5,246 nucleotides of DNA, taken from contig CAIKDL010000078.1 of assembly GCA_903826185.1 (NCBI GenBank), forward strand, positions 1 to 5,246, in the 5' to 3' direction. The notes below the pieces were generated by a model. The model was not told the DNA's origin and searched no databases. It was given only the letters and a program-made list of their open reading frames with translations. The stretch is from an uncultured bacterium. Its GTDB lineage: Bacteria > Patescibacteriota > Minisyncoccia > Phycocordibacterales > PALSA-1337. Shown one piece after another: positions 1-5,246 of the stretch. Numbering within the stretch: position 1 is the stretch's first letter; every line of letters starts with the position of its first letter. The position numbers and the translations under genes were made by a program.

Positions 1-509
1 TCGATCTCGACGAAGAATCCATTCGTGACGCCCATGATCCAGGGGAAGTCCGGGCAATAATTCGCCATGGTTTTCCTGGTGTTCCTGTAGACATTCATCT
101 TGACGCAGGAGTTCGAGTCACCGAATCCGACATTTTCCATGACGAAGACTGAGAATTCTTTTCCGCCGTTGGCGAAATAGAAGATATTGCTCGAGATCTT
201 CACTGGCAAGTAGCCGCTAGCGACACCATTGACTAGGTTTCTTGCTGCCTGTTCTTTATCCTCGATCTTTCTCCGCTCAAATTCGGCCCTGGCTTGGGCT
301 CTGGCCTCTGCTTTGGTTTTGACTTTTATCGCCATTTCATGGGCGTAGTCTTGAGCCTTACGTCGAGCATCTTCTTGGGCCTTTTGTTGGGCTTCGACTT
401 TCTTGTGTGCGGCGGCAATAGCTGGGAGTAGCATTGAGACCAAGAGAGCGATGATTGCGATAACAATCAACACTTCGATTACCGAAAAACCGAACATTCT
501 TTTCCTCAT
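1..509 (-). CDS. Type IV pilin-like / pseudopilin protein with prepilin N-terminus (3' end cut off by window edge)
   Basis: Reading leftwards from an ATG at 509, the frame stays open for 169 codons to the window edge, so the C-terminus is missing. The N-terminus is a class III prepilin signal. A short basic leader MRKRMFG is followed by FSVIEVLIVIAIIALLVSM, with Gly7 before the predicted cleavage site, Phe at +1 and Glu at +5 of the mature chain. A prepilin peptidase (PilD type) would cut there, and the hydrophobic helix would anchor or pack the subunit in a pilus or pseudopilus. Residues about 34-92 are very rich in Ala, Lys, Glu, Gln and Arg and look like a long charged helix or coiled coil. 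A more globular part follows (about 98-169) with two cysteines, C135 and C152, that could form a disulfide. AAAGGA lies 7 nt before the start, and there is a promoter just upstream. A later ATG at 497 would lose the basic leader. Its role (pilus, DNA uptake, secretion) cannot be read from the sequence. The pilin-like class is solid; the exact family is unknown. Confidence 0.88.
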   Translation of the reverse strand, partial: MRKRMFGFSVIEVLIVIAIIALLVSMLLPAIAAAHKKVEAQQKAQEDARRKAQDYAHEMAIKVKTKAEARAQARAEFERRKIEDKEQAARNLVNGVASGYLPVKISSNIFYFANGGKEFSVFVMENVGFGDSNSCVKMNVYRNTRKTMANYCPDFPWIMGVTNGFFVEI

Positions 510-516
510 TTGTTGT

Positions 517-522
517 TCCTTT
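517..522 (-). promoter_or_regulatory. Ribosome binding site of the pilin-like gene
   Basis: On the minus strand AAAGGA occupies 522-517, leaving 7 nt before the ATG at 509. This supports 509 as the start over the in-frame ATG at 497, which has no comparable purine-rich site at the right distance. Confidence 0.75.
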
Positions 523-548
523 CAAAGTTCGCGGATTTGCTGATATCG

Positions 549-577
549 AAGCTAACATGAATATGCACTAATGTCAA
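549..577 (-). promoter_or_regulatory. Predicted sigma-70 type promoter for the pilin-like gene
   Basis: On the minus strand a perfect -35 hexamer TTGACA (577-572) is followed by a 17-nt spacer and TAGCTT (554-549). TAGCTT keeps the key T1, A2 and T6 of the -10 consensus. A TG one base before it gives an extended -10 (TGnTAnnnT). Transcription would start near 542 and give a leader of about 33 nt. It lies just beyond the terminator of the upstream operon, so the pilin gene seems to be its own unit. Confidence 0.65.
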
Positions 578-627
578 GAATCCGTAATGTATCCTGACCC
601 TCGCAACATATTCGAAATTATTTGTAT

Positions 628-672
628 AAAAAACACCCGTAACTGGCTCGCGTGGAGCTGGCTACGGGGTTT
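628..672 (-). terminator. Rho-independent terminator of the lipoprotein/DUF5680-like operon
   Basis: CCCGTA (636-641) pairs with TACGGG (663-668), and GCTC (646-649) pairs with GAGC (655-658) around a 5-base loop. The inner and outer stems are joined by G-U and C-G pairs and a small mismatch. Outside, AAAC (631-634) can pair with GTTT (669-672) across one bulged base. On the minus strand the stem ends in a run of six T (633-628), as expected for an intrinsic terminator. It lies 11 nt past the stop codon of the DUF5680-like gene. The plus-strand reading has no comparable U run. Confidence 0.8.
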
Positions 673-682
673 GATTCAGGAC

Positions 683-1168
683 TCAGGGCAAGAGTGACAT
701 GCAGCGGTACCAGTGGAAACCGCGACATTTTTTGTCATCGCCGGAGAAGTCGTATATGAACTCTTCGCCGCGGGCATTGAAGAAGTCATTGCGATCGATC
801 TCGTTGTTGTACCTCAGGTCACGATCCTTGACCTCTGTCGGACCGCGCCCACCATAGAACTTGCGTTCCTCGACATAAGCGCGGTGCAGGCACTTCTTGA
901 GGAATGGTATGACATCTTTGTCGTACCAACCGCCGTAGTGCATGACCCAGACTGGCTGGCCATCGCACCAGATCGTTGTTGATCCAGTGCTCTTGTTGGA
1001 GTTGGCTGTTACAAGCCAGTAATCGACAACGCGGAAATGTCCGTCGACGGAGATTATCGCTTTCGATCCAGGTAGATCGGGAATCGGGGTTTTCTTGATA
1101 GACTGTGCATACCCAGCAGCCATGGCCTCGAAGAATGCTTTTTCAACATCTTGTTTGGTTGGGATCAT
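683..1168 (-). CDS. DUF5680-like protein of unknown function, 161 aa
   Basis: Complete gene with ATG at 1168 and TGA at 683-685. The product has no signal peptide or membrane segment, so it is probably cytoplasmic. Its layout fits my memory of the DUF5680 family: an N-terminal helix with a Tyr (AFFEAMAAGYA, 11-21), a PGS element near 33-35, then a Tyr-containing strand. A hallmark-like stretch with PVW and an aromatic YGG (72-81) follows, then a helix (86-98), an RGP motif (108-110) and a late stretch ending GEEFIYD (134-140). In other bacteria such domains occur alone or behind HTH domains; no biochemical role is known to me. The Cys and Trp pairs near the end (C148, W153, C156) are not obviously metal-binding. 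The gene follows the lipoprotein gene by 16 nt with its own AAGGAGA, so the two are probably co-transcribed. It is followed directly by a terminator. The family assignment was made by eye and is moderately secure. Confidence 0.8.
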   Translation of the reverse strand: MIPTKQDVEKAFFEAMAAGYAQSIKKTPIPDLPGSKAIISVDGHFRVVDYWLVTANSNKSTGSTTIWCDGQPVWVMHYGGWYDKDVIPFLKKCLHRAYVEERKFYGGRGPTEVKDRDLRYNNEIDRNDFFNARGEEFIYDFSGDDKKCRGFHWYRCMSLLP

Positions 1169-1172
1169 TTTG

Positions 1173-1179
1173 TCTCCTT
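1173..1179 (-). promoter_or_regulatory. Strong ribosome binding site of the DUF5680-like gene
   Basis: AAGGAGA on the minus strand (1179-1173), 4 nt before the ATG at 1168, sits in the 16-nt gap after the lipoprotein stop codon. It fixes the start and shows the second gene has its own initiation site. Confidence 0.8.
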
Positions 1180-1184
1180 GTTTG

Positions 1185-1652
1185 TTACCAATTTTGTAGG
1201 TCTATCCCACAGACTTGCCGGATTTCCTCACGGCTGAAACCTGCCGCTTTGGCGAGGTTGGCGTCAGCTGTCATTGTGCTAAGCACTTCATTCAGATGGG
1301 CTTCGGAAACTTCGCAATGATGAAACGCCGCGACACGTCGCTCAATGTCCTGTTGCGTGACGCACGGAAGAGAGTTCGCTTCTCCACGTTCTGACCCAGC
1401 TTTGGAATGCAGATCGTCGGTTTCAGTCTTGAGATCCTTCAATTTACCGATGACCTTTGGACGAATCGCGTCTTTTTCGACTGAGTTGTTTGGCCACTCG
1501 ACCGAGAACGCGGCTTTAAATTCAGCCTTTTGCCTGGAGTCCTCTTCACAACCAGTGAAGATGATCGGTGCGCCACAGACCAACAGACAAAGCACAATCG
1601 ATGTCCAGATGTTATTTTTGATCCGGCCATTATGACTTGAGTTCTTCTTCAT
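1185..1652 (-). CDS. Small predicted lipoprotein of unknown family, 155 aa
   Basis: The start is set at 1652 (MKKNSSHNGR) because GGAGG lies 4 nt upstream and the protein then begins with a proper signal peptide. The frame is open back to an ATG at 1703, but that start would put 17 charged residues in front. The signal has a basic N-region (1-14), a hydrophobic core (about 15-31) and a lipobox FTGC with C35 as the predicted lipidated residue. Position -3 is Phe rather than the usual Leu, which is tolerated but not ideal. The mature part (35-155) is hydrophilic and mostly helical in character, with three further cysteines (one after SLP, one in HHCEV, one in QVCGI). The C-terminal third (about 112-152) looks like two or three short helices. 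I recognise no family. The protein would sit anchored on the outer face of the membrane. It heads a two-gene operon with the DUF5680-like gene. Expression probably starts from the promoter near 1734-1762. Confidence 0.8.
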   Translation of the reverse strand: MKKNSSHNGRIKNNIWTSIVLCLLVCGAPIIFTGCEEDSRQKAEFKAAFSVEWPNNSVEKDAIRPKVIGKLKDLKTETDDLHSKAGSERGEANSLPCVTQQDIERRVAAFHHCEVSEAHLNEVLSTMTADANLAKAAGFSREEIRQVCGIDLQNW

Positions 1653-1656
1653 TTTT

Positions 1657-1661
1657 CCTCC
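1657..1661 (-). promoter_or_regulatory. Ribosome binding site that decides the lipoprotein start
   Basis: GGAGG on the minus strand (1661-1657) lies 4 nt before the ATG at 1652. It lies inside the longer open frame beginning at 1703, and together with the signal peptide it argues that 1652 is the true start. Confidence 0.8.
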
Positions 1662-1683
1662 ATTGTAAATTTGCTCCAACCTC

Positions 1684-1698
1684 TCCCGTTTTACGGGA
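1684..1698 (-). other. Small perfect hairpin in the lipoprotein mRNA leader
   Basis: TCCCGT (1684-1689), a 3-base loop (1690-1692) and ACGGGA (1693-1698) form a perfect 6-bp stem. It lies 23 nt before the lipoprotein's GGAGG and inside the predicted leader. No T run follows on either strand, so it is not a terminator. It may stabilise the leader or be chance. Confidence 0.4.
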
Positions 1699-1722
1699 TA
1701 CAAGAGCGCTATTAGTTCAGGT

Positions 1723-1751
1723 TTTCTAAAATGACCCTACATCTTTATAAC
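1723..1751 (+). promoter_or_regulatory. Weak predicted promoter for the holB-like gene, sharing its -10 with the opposite strand
   Basis: On the plus strand TATAAC (1746-1751) is a good -10. The matching -35, TTTCTA (1723-1728) at 17 nt, fits the consensus at only three positions. A start near 1758 would give a leader of about 43 nt to the ATG at 1801. The -10 overlaps the minus-strand TATAAA through the palindrome TTATAA (1745-1750). Confidence 0.4.
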
Positions 1752-1762
1752 AGATTTGTCAA
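1734..1762 (-). promoter_or_regulatory. Predicted promoter region for the lipoprotein operon, two overlapping options
   Basis: On the minus strand a perfect TTGACA (1762-1757) is followed after 17 nt by TAGGGT (1739-1734), a poor but acceptable -10. Overlapping it is an extended -10 of good quality, TGtTATAAA (1752-1744), which could work without a good -35 and would start transcription near 1737. Either gives a leader of roughly 75-85 nt that includes the small hairpin. The sequence alone does not say which is used. Confidence 0.5.
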
Positions 1763-1800
1763 TTGGCAGGGAATCCTTAAACTTAGGGCGAAATCACGCT

Positions 1801-2580
1801 ATGATGTCTCTAATGACGACGAATGCAAAAAATGACGCAAAAAAGTTGGTAGGGCTTATTAAAATCCCAAGCTTATCTCATCATGCTTATTATTTGGTTG
1901 GTGAGGACTCGGCTCACGTGGAGCTGACGACCGCTTTGGCCAAACAACATAAGATAAAAATTCATGGCAATCCGGATTTTTCTGATCGTAAGTATGAGAT
2001 ATTCACTATCGATGATGCACGTGAATTGAAAACATCCGCGGAGATGAGACCGACGAGCGGCGATGTGACCACTGGCGCCGATGCCGACGCCAAAAAGATA
2101 TTTGTTGTTCAGATGAACAGTGTTACGGTCGAAGCGCAGAACGCCTTACTCAAACTTTTGGAGGAACCTGCGAGCTATGTGCACTTTTTTTTGATTGTGC
2201 CGTCGGCACATCTGTTGTTGCCAACAGTGAAATCGCGCCTTAGTTTTATTGGAACTAGTAAAGGCGAAATAAGTAATCATGGTGGTGCCGGTGTTGCCGA
2301 CATTACGTCTGCCGCCGAAGAAGCCGCGACCTTCGCTGGATTATCAGTTCCTAAGCGTCTTGTTTACATAAAGAAATTAGTCGACGATATTTCTGATGAG
2401 AAAAGGCCAAAACAAGCGGCGATAGATTTTCTCAATGCCTTAGAATCATTGATCCACTCGACTGGCGGTGCACGAAAATCCACGCAACAACTCGAAGTCA
2501 TAGAAAAAGCTCGTGGTTATATGGATGATCGAGCCCCATCTGTGAAAATGCTTCTCGAATATGTCGCGCTGAATATTTAG
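1801..2580 (+). CDS. holB: DNA polymerase III delta'-like (HolB-like) clamp-loader subunit, 259 aa
   Basis: This is a divergent, shortened relative of the clamp-loader delta' subunit, which helps open the sliding clamp and load it on DNA. The N-terminus (about 27-50) follows the usual HHAYYLVG start, but GEDSAHVE stands where a Walker A loop (GxxGxGK) would be, so nucleotide binding is not expected, as in other delta' proteins. The recognisable core is IDDARELK (70-77), a hydrophobic strand KIFVVQMN (99-106), NALLKLLEEP (114-123), LIVPS (131-135) and LLLPTVKSRL (138-147), which carries the SR pair of the clamp-loader arginine finger. The four-cysteine zinc module of many clamp-loader subunits is absent. 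A helical C-terminal part of about 90 residues replaces the usual collar domain; delta' is normally about 330 aa. I chose ATG 1801. A TTG at 1756 is in frame but lies before the predicted transcription start. ATGs at 1804 and 1813 are also possible. Only a weak AGGG lies 12 nt before 1801. frr follows after 66 nt. Confidence 0.82.
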   Translation: MMSLMTTNAKNDAKKLVGLIKIPSLSHHAYYLVGEDSAHVELTTALAKQHKIKIHGNPDFSDRKYEIFTIDDARELKTSAEMRPTSGDVTTGADADAKKIFVVQMNSVTVEAQNALLKLLEEPASYVHFFLIVPSAHLLLPTVKSRLSFIGTSKGEISNHGGAGVADITSAAEEAATFAGLSVPKRLVYIKKLVDDISDEKRPKQAAIDFLNALESLIHSTGGARKSTQQLEVIEKARGYMDDRAPSVKMLLEYVALNI

Positions 2581-2608
2581 GCCGCTTTAGAGCAAAAATA
2601 GGCATTTA

Positions 2609-2628
2609 TGATATACTGCCAATATAAT
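2609..2628 (+). promoter_or_regulatory. Predicted internal promoter for frr-rseP-proS
   Basis: The gap after the holB-like gene contains an extended -10, TGaTATACT (2609-2617), and, overlapping the expected start point, a perfect TATAAT (2623-2628). Neither has a good -35 at the right distance. The first would start near 2624 and leave a leader of about 23 nt; the second would leave about 12 nt. No hairpin terminator is visible in the gap, so read-through from holB is also likely. Confidence 0.5.
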
Positions 2629-2646
2629 AATTAATCAAATAAAAAC

Positions 2647-3198
2647 ATGGCTTACGACTTTTCACCATTAAAAAAGCAGTTGTCAGGAGTGGAAGATTGG
2701 ATGAAGAAAGAGTTCCAGCAGATTCGTACAGGACAAGCTTCGCCGTCTATTTTGGATGGCGTGAAAGTAGAGTCATATGGCGCACCGGTTGGCATACAAG
2801 CAGTTGCGGCTGTCACTGTGGAAGGTGCGCGCACAATACGTATAACACCATGGGATAAGAGCCAGACCAAAGAGATCGAAAAGGCTATTACTATCGCCAA
2901 CCTCGGTCTTTCAGTGGTGGTTGATGATCAGGGCTTGCGTGTCAATTTTCCGGATCTGACCGCCGAACGTCGCGTACAGATCGCTAAGATTGCAAAAGAA
3001 AAATTGGAAGACGCCAAGAAACAAGTTCGCCAACATCGCGATGTCATCGTCAGAGACCTGCAAGCCAAAGAAAAAGACGGCAAGATGGGTAAAGATGACG
3101 CTTTCCGTGCCAAAAATGACACCCAGAAGATTGTTGATGATTGCAACAAGAAGTTGGAGACTGATTATGCAAAGAAAGAGAAGGAGATCATTGGTTAG
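2647..3198 (+). CDS. frr: Ribosome recycling factor, 183 aa
   Basis: RRF works with EF-G to split the post-termination ribosome so that it can start again. At 183 residues the protein is nearly the standard length (185 in E. coli) and aligns end to end. Domain I is a three-helix bundle formed by residues about 1-29 and 105-183. Domain II (about 31-104) is the small beta-rich head, with RTGQASPSILDGVKVESYG (27-45), RTIRITPWDK (62-71) and LRVNFPDLTAERR (97-109). R128 and R131 (VRQHRD) correspond to the conserved arginines at 129 and 132 of the E. coli protein; the latter is important for function. The expected RRD is RD here, a small loss of a basic residue. There is no Shine-Dalgarno sequence before the ATG at 2647; the leader is A/T-rich (AATAAAAAC). 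rseP starts 10 nt downstream. The identification is essentially certain. Confidence 0.98.
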   Translation: MAYDFSPLKKQLSGVEDWMKKEFQQIRTGQASPSILDGVKVESYGAPVGIQAVAAVTVEGARTIRITPWDKSQTKEIEKAITIANLGLSVVVDDQGLRVNFPDLTAERRVQIAKIAKEKLEDAKKQVRQHRDVIVRDLQAKEKDGKMGKDDAFRAKNDTQKIVDDCNKKLETDYAKKEKEIIG

Positions 3199-3208
3199 AG
3201 GCTTTTAA

Positions 3209-4294
3209 ATGACCATAATAATATTCATAATTGTCCTGGCGATACTAGTATTCGTCCACGAATTCGGTCATTTTATGGCTGCGCGTGCTTGTGGTATCAG
3301 AGTTGATGCTTTCGCTATAGGATTTGGTCCGAAGATGTTCTCTTGGAGATCAGAGCGCGGCGAAACAGAATACTCGATACGTCTCATACCTTTCGGCGGT
3401 TTTGTAAAAATCTTCGGCGAAAATCCAGACGAAGAGAATACGCACGGACCAGACTCATCGCGCAGCTTCGTCAATAAGCCGCGCTGGCAACAAGTCATCG
3501 TGTTGGTGGCTGGCGTTGCCTGCAACTTCATCTTTGCTTGGATTTTGTATGCACTAGTTTTTACTAGTGGTGTGACGGCCAATTCATCTGATTTTTCTAA
3601 TTACGCAGGTTATCTGAGCAATGAGCGCATTATGATAACCGATGTACAGTCTGATTCTCCGGCCAGTAAAGCTGGTTTGAAAGTTGGCGACATCATCACG
3701 GATTTTGTTTCTGCAGCAGATGTTCGGCAGGCCATAAGAGGTAGTGCTGGCAAAGTGATATCGCTCAAGTATATTAGTCATGGTCAAACCGAAATTACGG
3801 ATATTGTTCCGATGCCGGTCCCGGGGAAAGATGGCGATGTCTACGTTATCGGTATTGCTATGGATGAAGTTAGTAATCTTCGTCTGCCATTTTACATATC
3901 TATTGGGGAAAGCTTTAAGTACACAATTGTCATGATAAAAGATACGGTTATCGGTTTAGCTGGATTTGTTTGGGCTATGGTACGCGGTGTAGCGGATTAT
4001 TCTCAGATATCAGGTCCGGTCGGTATAGCTGGCATAGTCGGAGACGCCGCCGGTCTCGGCTTTACATATCTTGTCATGATCACAGCCGTAATTTCTATAA
4101 ACCTTGGCGTCGTCAACCTGATTCCATTTCCAGCTCTCGATGGTGGCCGTGCTCTAGTTGTGGTCATAGAAGCAGTCATCCGTCGCCGAGTCTTACCTAA
4201 GTTTATAAATGCTATCAATATCACAGGCTTCGTGCTCTTGATGGCCCTAATGTTGCTAGTGACTTATAAAGACATAATGAAGTTGGTAAAGTAA
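3209..4294 (+). CDS. rseP: RseP-type (site-2) intramembrane zinc metalloprotease, 361 aa
   Basis: This is a membrane-embedded protease of the M50B family that cuts membrane-spanning segments, such as anti-sigma factors or leftover signal peptides. The first membrane helix (about 2-25) carries the zinc-binding and catalytic HEFGH (His17, Glu18, His21). The GFGPK and PFGGFVK elements (38-42, 61-67) are typical of the family. A second membrane helix spans about 95-119. One PDZ domain (about 140-205) contains DSPASKAGLKVGD (149-161) and lies outside the membrane. SGPVGI (268-273) precedes a third helix (about 284-302). NLIPFPALDGGRAL (303-316) supplies the third zinc ligand, Asp311. A final helix lies at about 336-354. 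E. coli RseP is longer and has two PDZ domains; the single-PDZ form of about 360 aa is common elsewhere. The start 10 nt after frr has only a modest AGAGG overlapping the frr stop codon, which suggests translational coupling. No sigma or anti-sigma gene is nearby to show its substrate. Confidence 0.96.
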   Translation: MTIIIFIIVLAILVFVHEFGHFMAARACGIRVDAFAIGFGPKMFSWRSERGETEYSIRLIPFGGFVKIFGENPDEENTHGPDSSRSFVNKPRWQQVIVLVAGVACNFIFAWILYALVFTSGVTANSSDFSNYAGYLSNERIMITDVQSDSPASKAGLKVGDIITDFVSAADVRQAIRGSAGKVISLKYISHGQTEITDIVPMPVPGKDGDVYVIGIAMDEVSNLRLPFYISIGESFKYTIVMIKDTVIGLAGFVWAMVRGVADYSQISGPVGIAGIVGDAAGLGFTYLVMITAVISINLGVVNLIPFPALDGGRALVVVIEAVIRRRVLPKFINAINITGFVLLMALMLLVTYKDIMKLVK

Positions 4295-4313
4295 GTACAT
4301 TTGTTCTATTATT

Positions 4314-5246
4314 ATGGCTATGACAAATAACTCAAAAGTCCCGGATTCAAACGCTAAAGCTGTCGAAAAAAAAATAACCCCGCGCGCCGTGGATTATTCG
4401 CAATGGTATCTGGATATAATTTCAGCCGCCGAATTAGCGGATTATGGACCAGTGAAGGGGACCATGGTGATAAGACCCTATGGATATGCTATTTGGGAAG
4501 CGACACAGAATATTTTGAATGAAAAATTCAAAGAGACCGGCGTTGAGAATGCCTATTTTCCGATGTTTATACCGGAGAAGCTTTTGAATAAAGAAAAGGA
4601 ACACGTGGAAGGTTTCGCTCCAGAGGTGGCCGTCGTAACACATGCTGGTGGAAAGAAGCTCGATGAGCCTCTTGTGGTTCGACCGACATCGGAGACTATC
4701 ATGTACGATATCTTTTCTGGATGGATAAGATCTTATAGAGATCTACCACTGCTTATAAATCAGTGGGCTAACGTGGTGCGTTGGGAATTGAGAACCAGGT
4801 TGTTTTTGAGAACCACGGAGTTTCTCTGGCAAGAGGGTCATACTGTCCATGAGACCGAAGCTGAGGCTGAAGCCAGGGCGCGTCAGATGCTGGAGATTTA
4901 CAGAGATTTCGCTGAGAACTACATAGCTATCCCAGTCATACCAGGCATGAAGTCGGAGTCGGAAAAATTCGCTGGTGCTTTGCGCACTTATACCATTGAG
5001 GCGATGATGCAAGATGGAAAAGCCCTACAATATGCCACATCCCACAATCTCGGTCAGAATTTTGCCAAAGCCTTCGATGTGAAATTCTTGGATCGTAACA
5101 ACACCGAGCAATTTGGTTGGCAAACCAGTTGGGGTTTGAGTACTAGAACTATCGGCGGTCTCATCATGGCTCATAGCGATGATAAGGGCCTAGTTTTGCC
5201 TCCTAAGATAGCTTCAATACAGGCCATTATTACAACAATCTCGACA
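4314..5246 (+). CDS. proS: Prolyl-tRNA synthetase, archaeal/eukaryotic-like type (3' end cut off by window edge)
   Basis: This class II synthetase charges tRNA-Pro with proline in the cytoplasm. The 311 residues present cover the whole catalytic core. VVRPTSET (121-128) is the substrate-binding TSE loop. RWELRTRLFLRTTEFLWQEG (156-175) is motif 2 with its ATP-contacting arginines. GMKSESEKFAGA (211-222) and TSHNLGQNFAKAF (242-254) follow. GLSTRTIGG (274-282), with R278, is motif 3, followed by DKGLVLPPKIA (290-300). This arrangement, without the editing insertion found between motifs 2 and 3 in the E. coli-type enzyme, marks the archaeal/eukaryotic-like form also used by many bacteria. The anticodon-binding and C-terminal domains lie beyond the edge. 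HSDD at 287-290 replaces the usual HGDD, a mild change. No Shine-Dalgarno sequence precedes ATG 4314; a second ATG at 4320 is equally possible. The first 20 residues are low in conservation and may be a disordered lead. It lies 19 nt after rseP, so the two are probably co-transcribed. Confidence 0.97.
   Translation, partial: MAMTNNSKVPDSNAKAVEKKITPRAVDYSQWYLDIISAAELADYGPVKGTMVIRPYGYAIWEATQNILNEKFKETGVENAYFPMFIPEKLLNKEKEHVEGFAPEVAVVTHAGGKKLDEPLVVRPTSETIMYDIFSGWIRSYRDLPLLINQWANVVRWELRTRLFLRTTEFLWQEGHTVHETEAEAEARARQMLEIYRDFAENYIAIPVIPGMKSESEKFAGALRTYTIEAMMQDGKALQYATSHNLGQNFAKAFDVKFLDRNNTEQFGWQTSWGLSTRTIGGLIMAHSDDKGLVLPPKIASIQAIITTIST

Noticed and set aside
358..558. Minus-strand open frame of 66 codons overlapping the pilin start
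   Set aside because: It is a shadow in another frame of the pilin-like gene, whose own frame has the prepilin signal, ribosome binding site and promoter.
713..982. Plus-strand open frame opposite the DUF5680-like gene
   Set aside because: The minus-strand frame has a strong ribosome binding site, family resemblance and a terminator; the plus-strand frame has none of these.
1345..1635. Plus-strand open frame opposite the lipoprotein gene
   Set aside because: It has no recognisable domain or ribosome binding site; the minus-strand lipoprotein explains the region.
1653..1703. Longer lipoprotein reading frame starting with the ATG at 1703
   Set aside because: It would add 17 charged residues before the signal peptide, and the GGAGG site at 1657-1661 lies inside it and serves the ATG at 1652.
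1756..1800. TTG start at 1756 for the holB-like gene
   Set aside because: It has no ribosome binding site, adds unconserved residues, and lies at or before the predicted transcription start near 1758.
2581..2600. Possible terminator between holB and frr
   Set aside because: The best stem is only three base pairs (GCT/AGC) before a short A run, with no T run on the plus strand.
3181..3187. AAGGAGA as the rseP ribosome binding site
   Set aside because: It lies inside the frr coding sequence, 21 nt before the rseP ATG, which is too far; AGAGG at 3197-3201 is closer.
4743..5012. Minus-strand open frame inside proS
   Set aside because: The plus-strand frame encodes conserved ProRS motifs throughout; the opposite frame has no support.

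Overview
The window looks like a piece of a Candidatus Patescibacteria (CPR) chromosome, most likely from the Paceibacteria/Parcubacteria side. Three things suggest this. The gene order holB-like, frr, rseP, proS is one I associate with that group. The HolB-like protein is short and lacks a P-loop. The ProRS is of the archaeal/eukaryotic-like type. The lineage is inferred from gene order and protein character, not from a marker-gene comparison.

The left third (1-1703) is on the minus strand and looks accessory. Reading leftwards from 1652, it holds a small predicted lipoprotein of unknown family and, 16 nt after it, a cytoplasmic protein resembling the DUF5680 family. These two form a short operon closed by a well-formed intrinsic terminator (628-672). 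Next comes a separate promoter (TTGACA, 17 nt, TAGCTT with an extended TGn) that drives a type IV pilin-like (pseudopilin) gene, which runs off the left edge. All three genes have clear Shine-Dalgarno sequences 4-7 nt before their starts.

The right two thirds (1801-5246) are on the plus strand and carry housekeeping genes: a DNA polymerase III delta'-like clamp-loader subunit, ribosome recycling factor, an RseP/site-2 intramembrane metalloprotease, and the first 311 residues of prolyl-tRNA synthetase, which runs off the right edge. Gaps are 66, 10 and 19 nt. An extended -10 element before frr suggests that frr-rseP-proS can be transcribed apart from holB. The set joins replication, translation recycling, tRNA charging and membrane proteolysis. 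They share a transcript rather than a pathway.

The two blocks diverge from a compact intergenic region (about 1653-1800). A palindromic TTATAA there can serve as a -10 element on both strands. I saw no rRNA, tRNA, CRISPR array, insertion sequence or attachment site. No gene-free stretch exceeds about 175 bases. I did not find a clearly novel multi-gene system. The least explained parts are the lipoprotein/DUF5680 pair and the pseudopilin with a long charged stalk.
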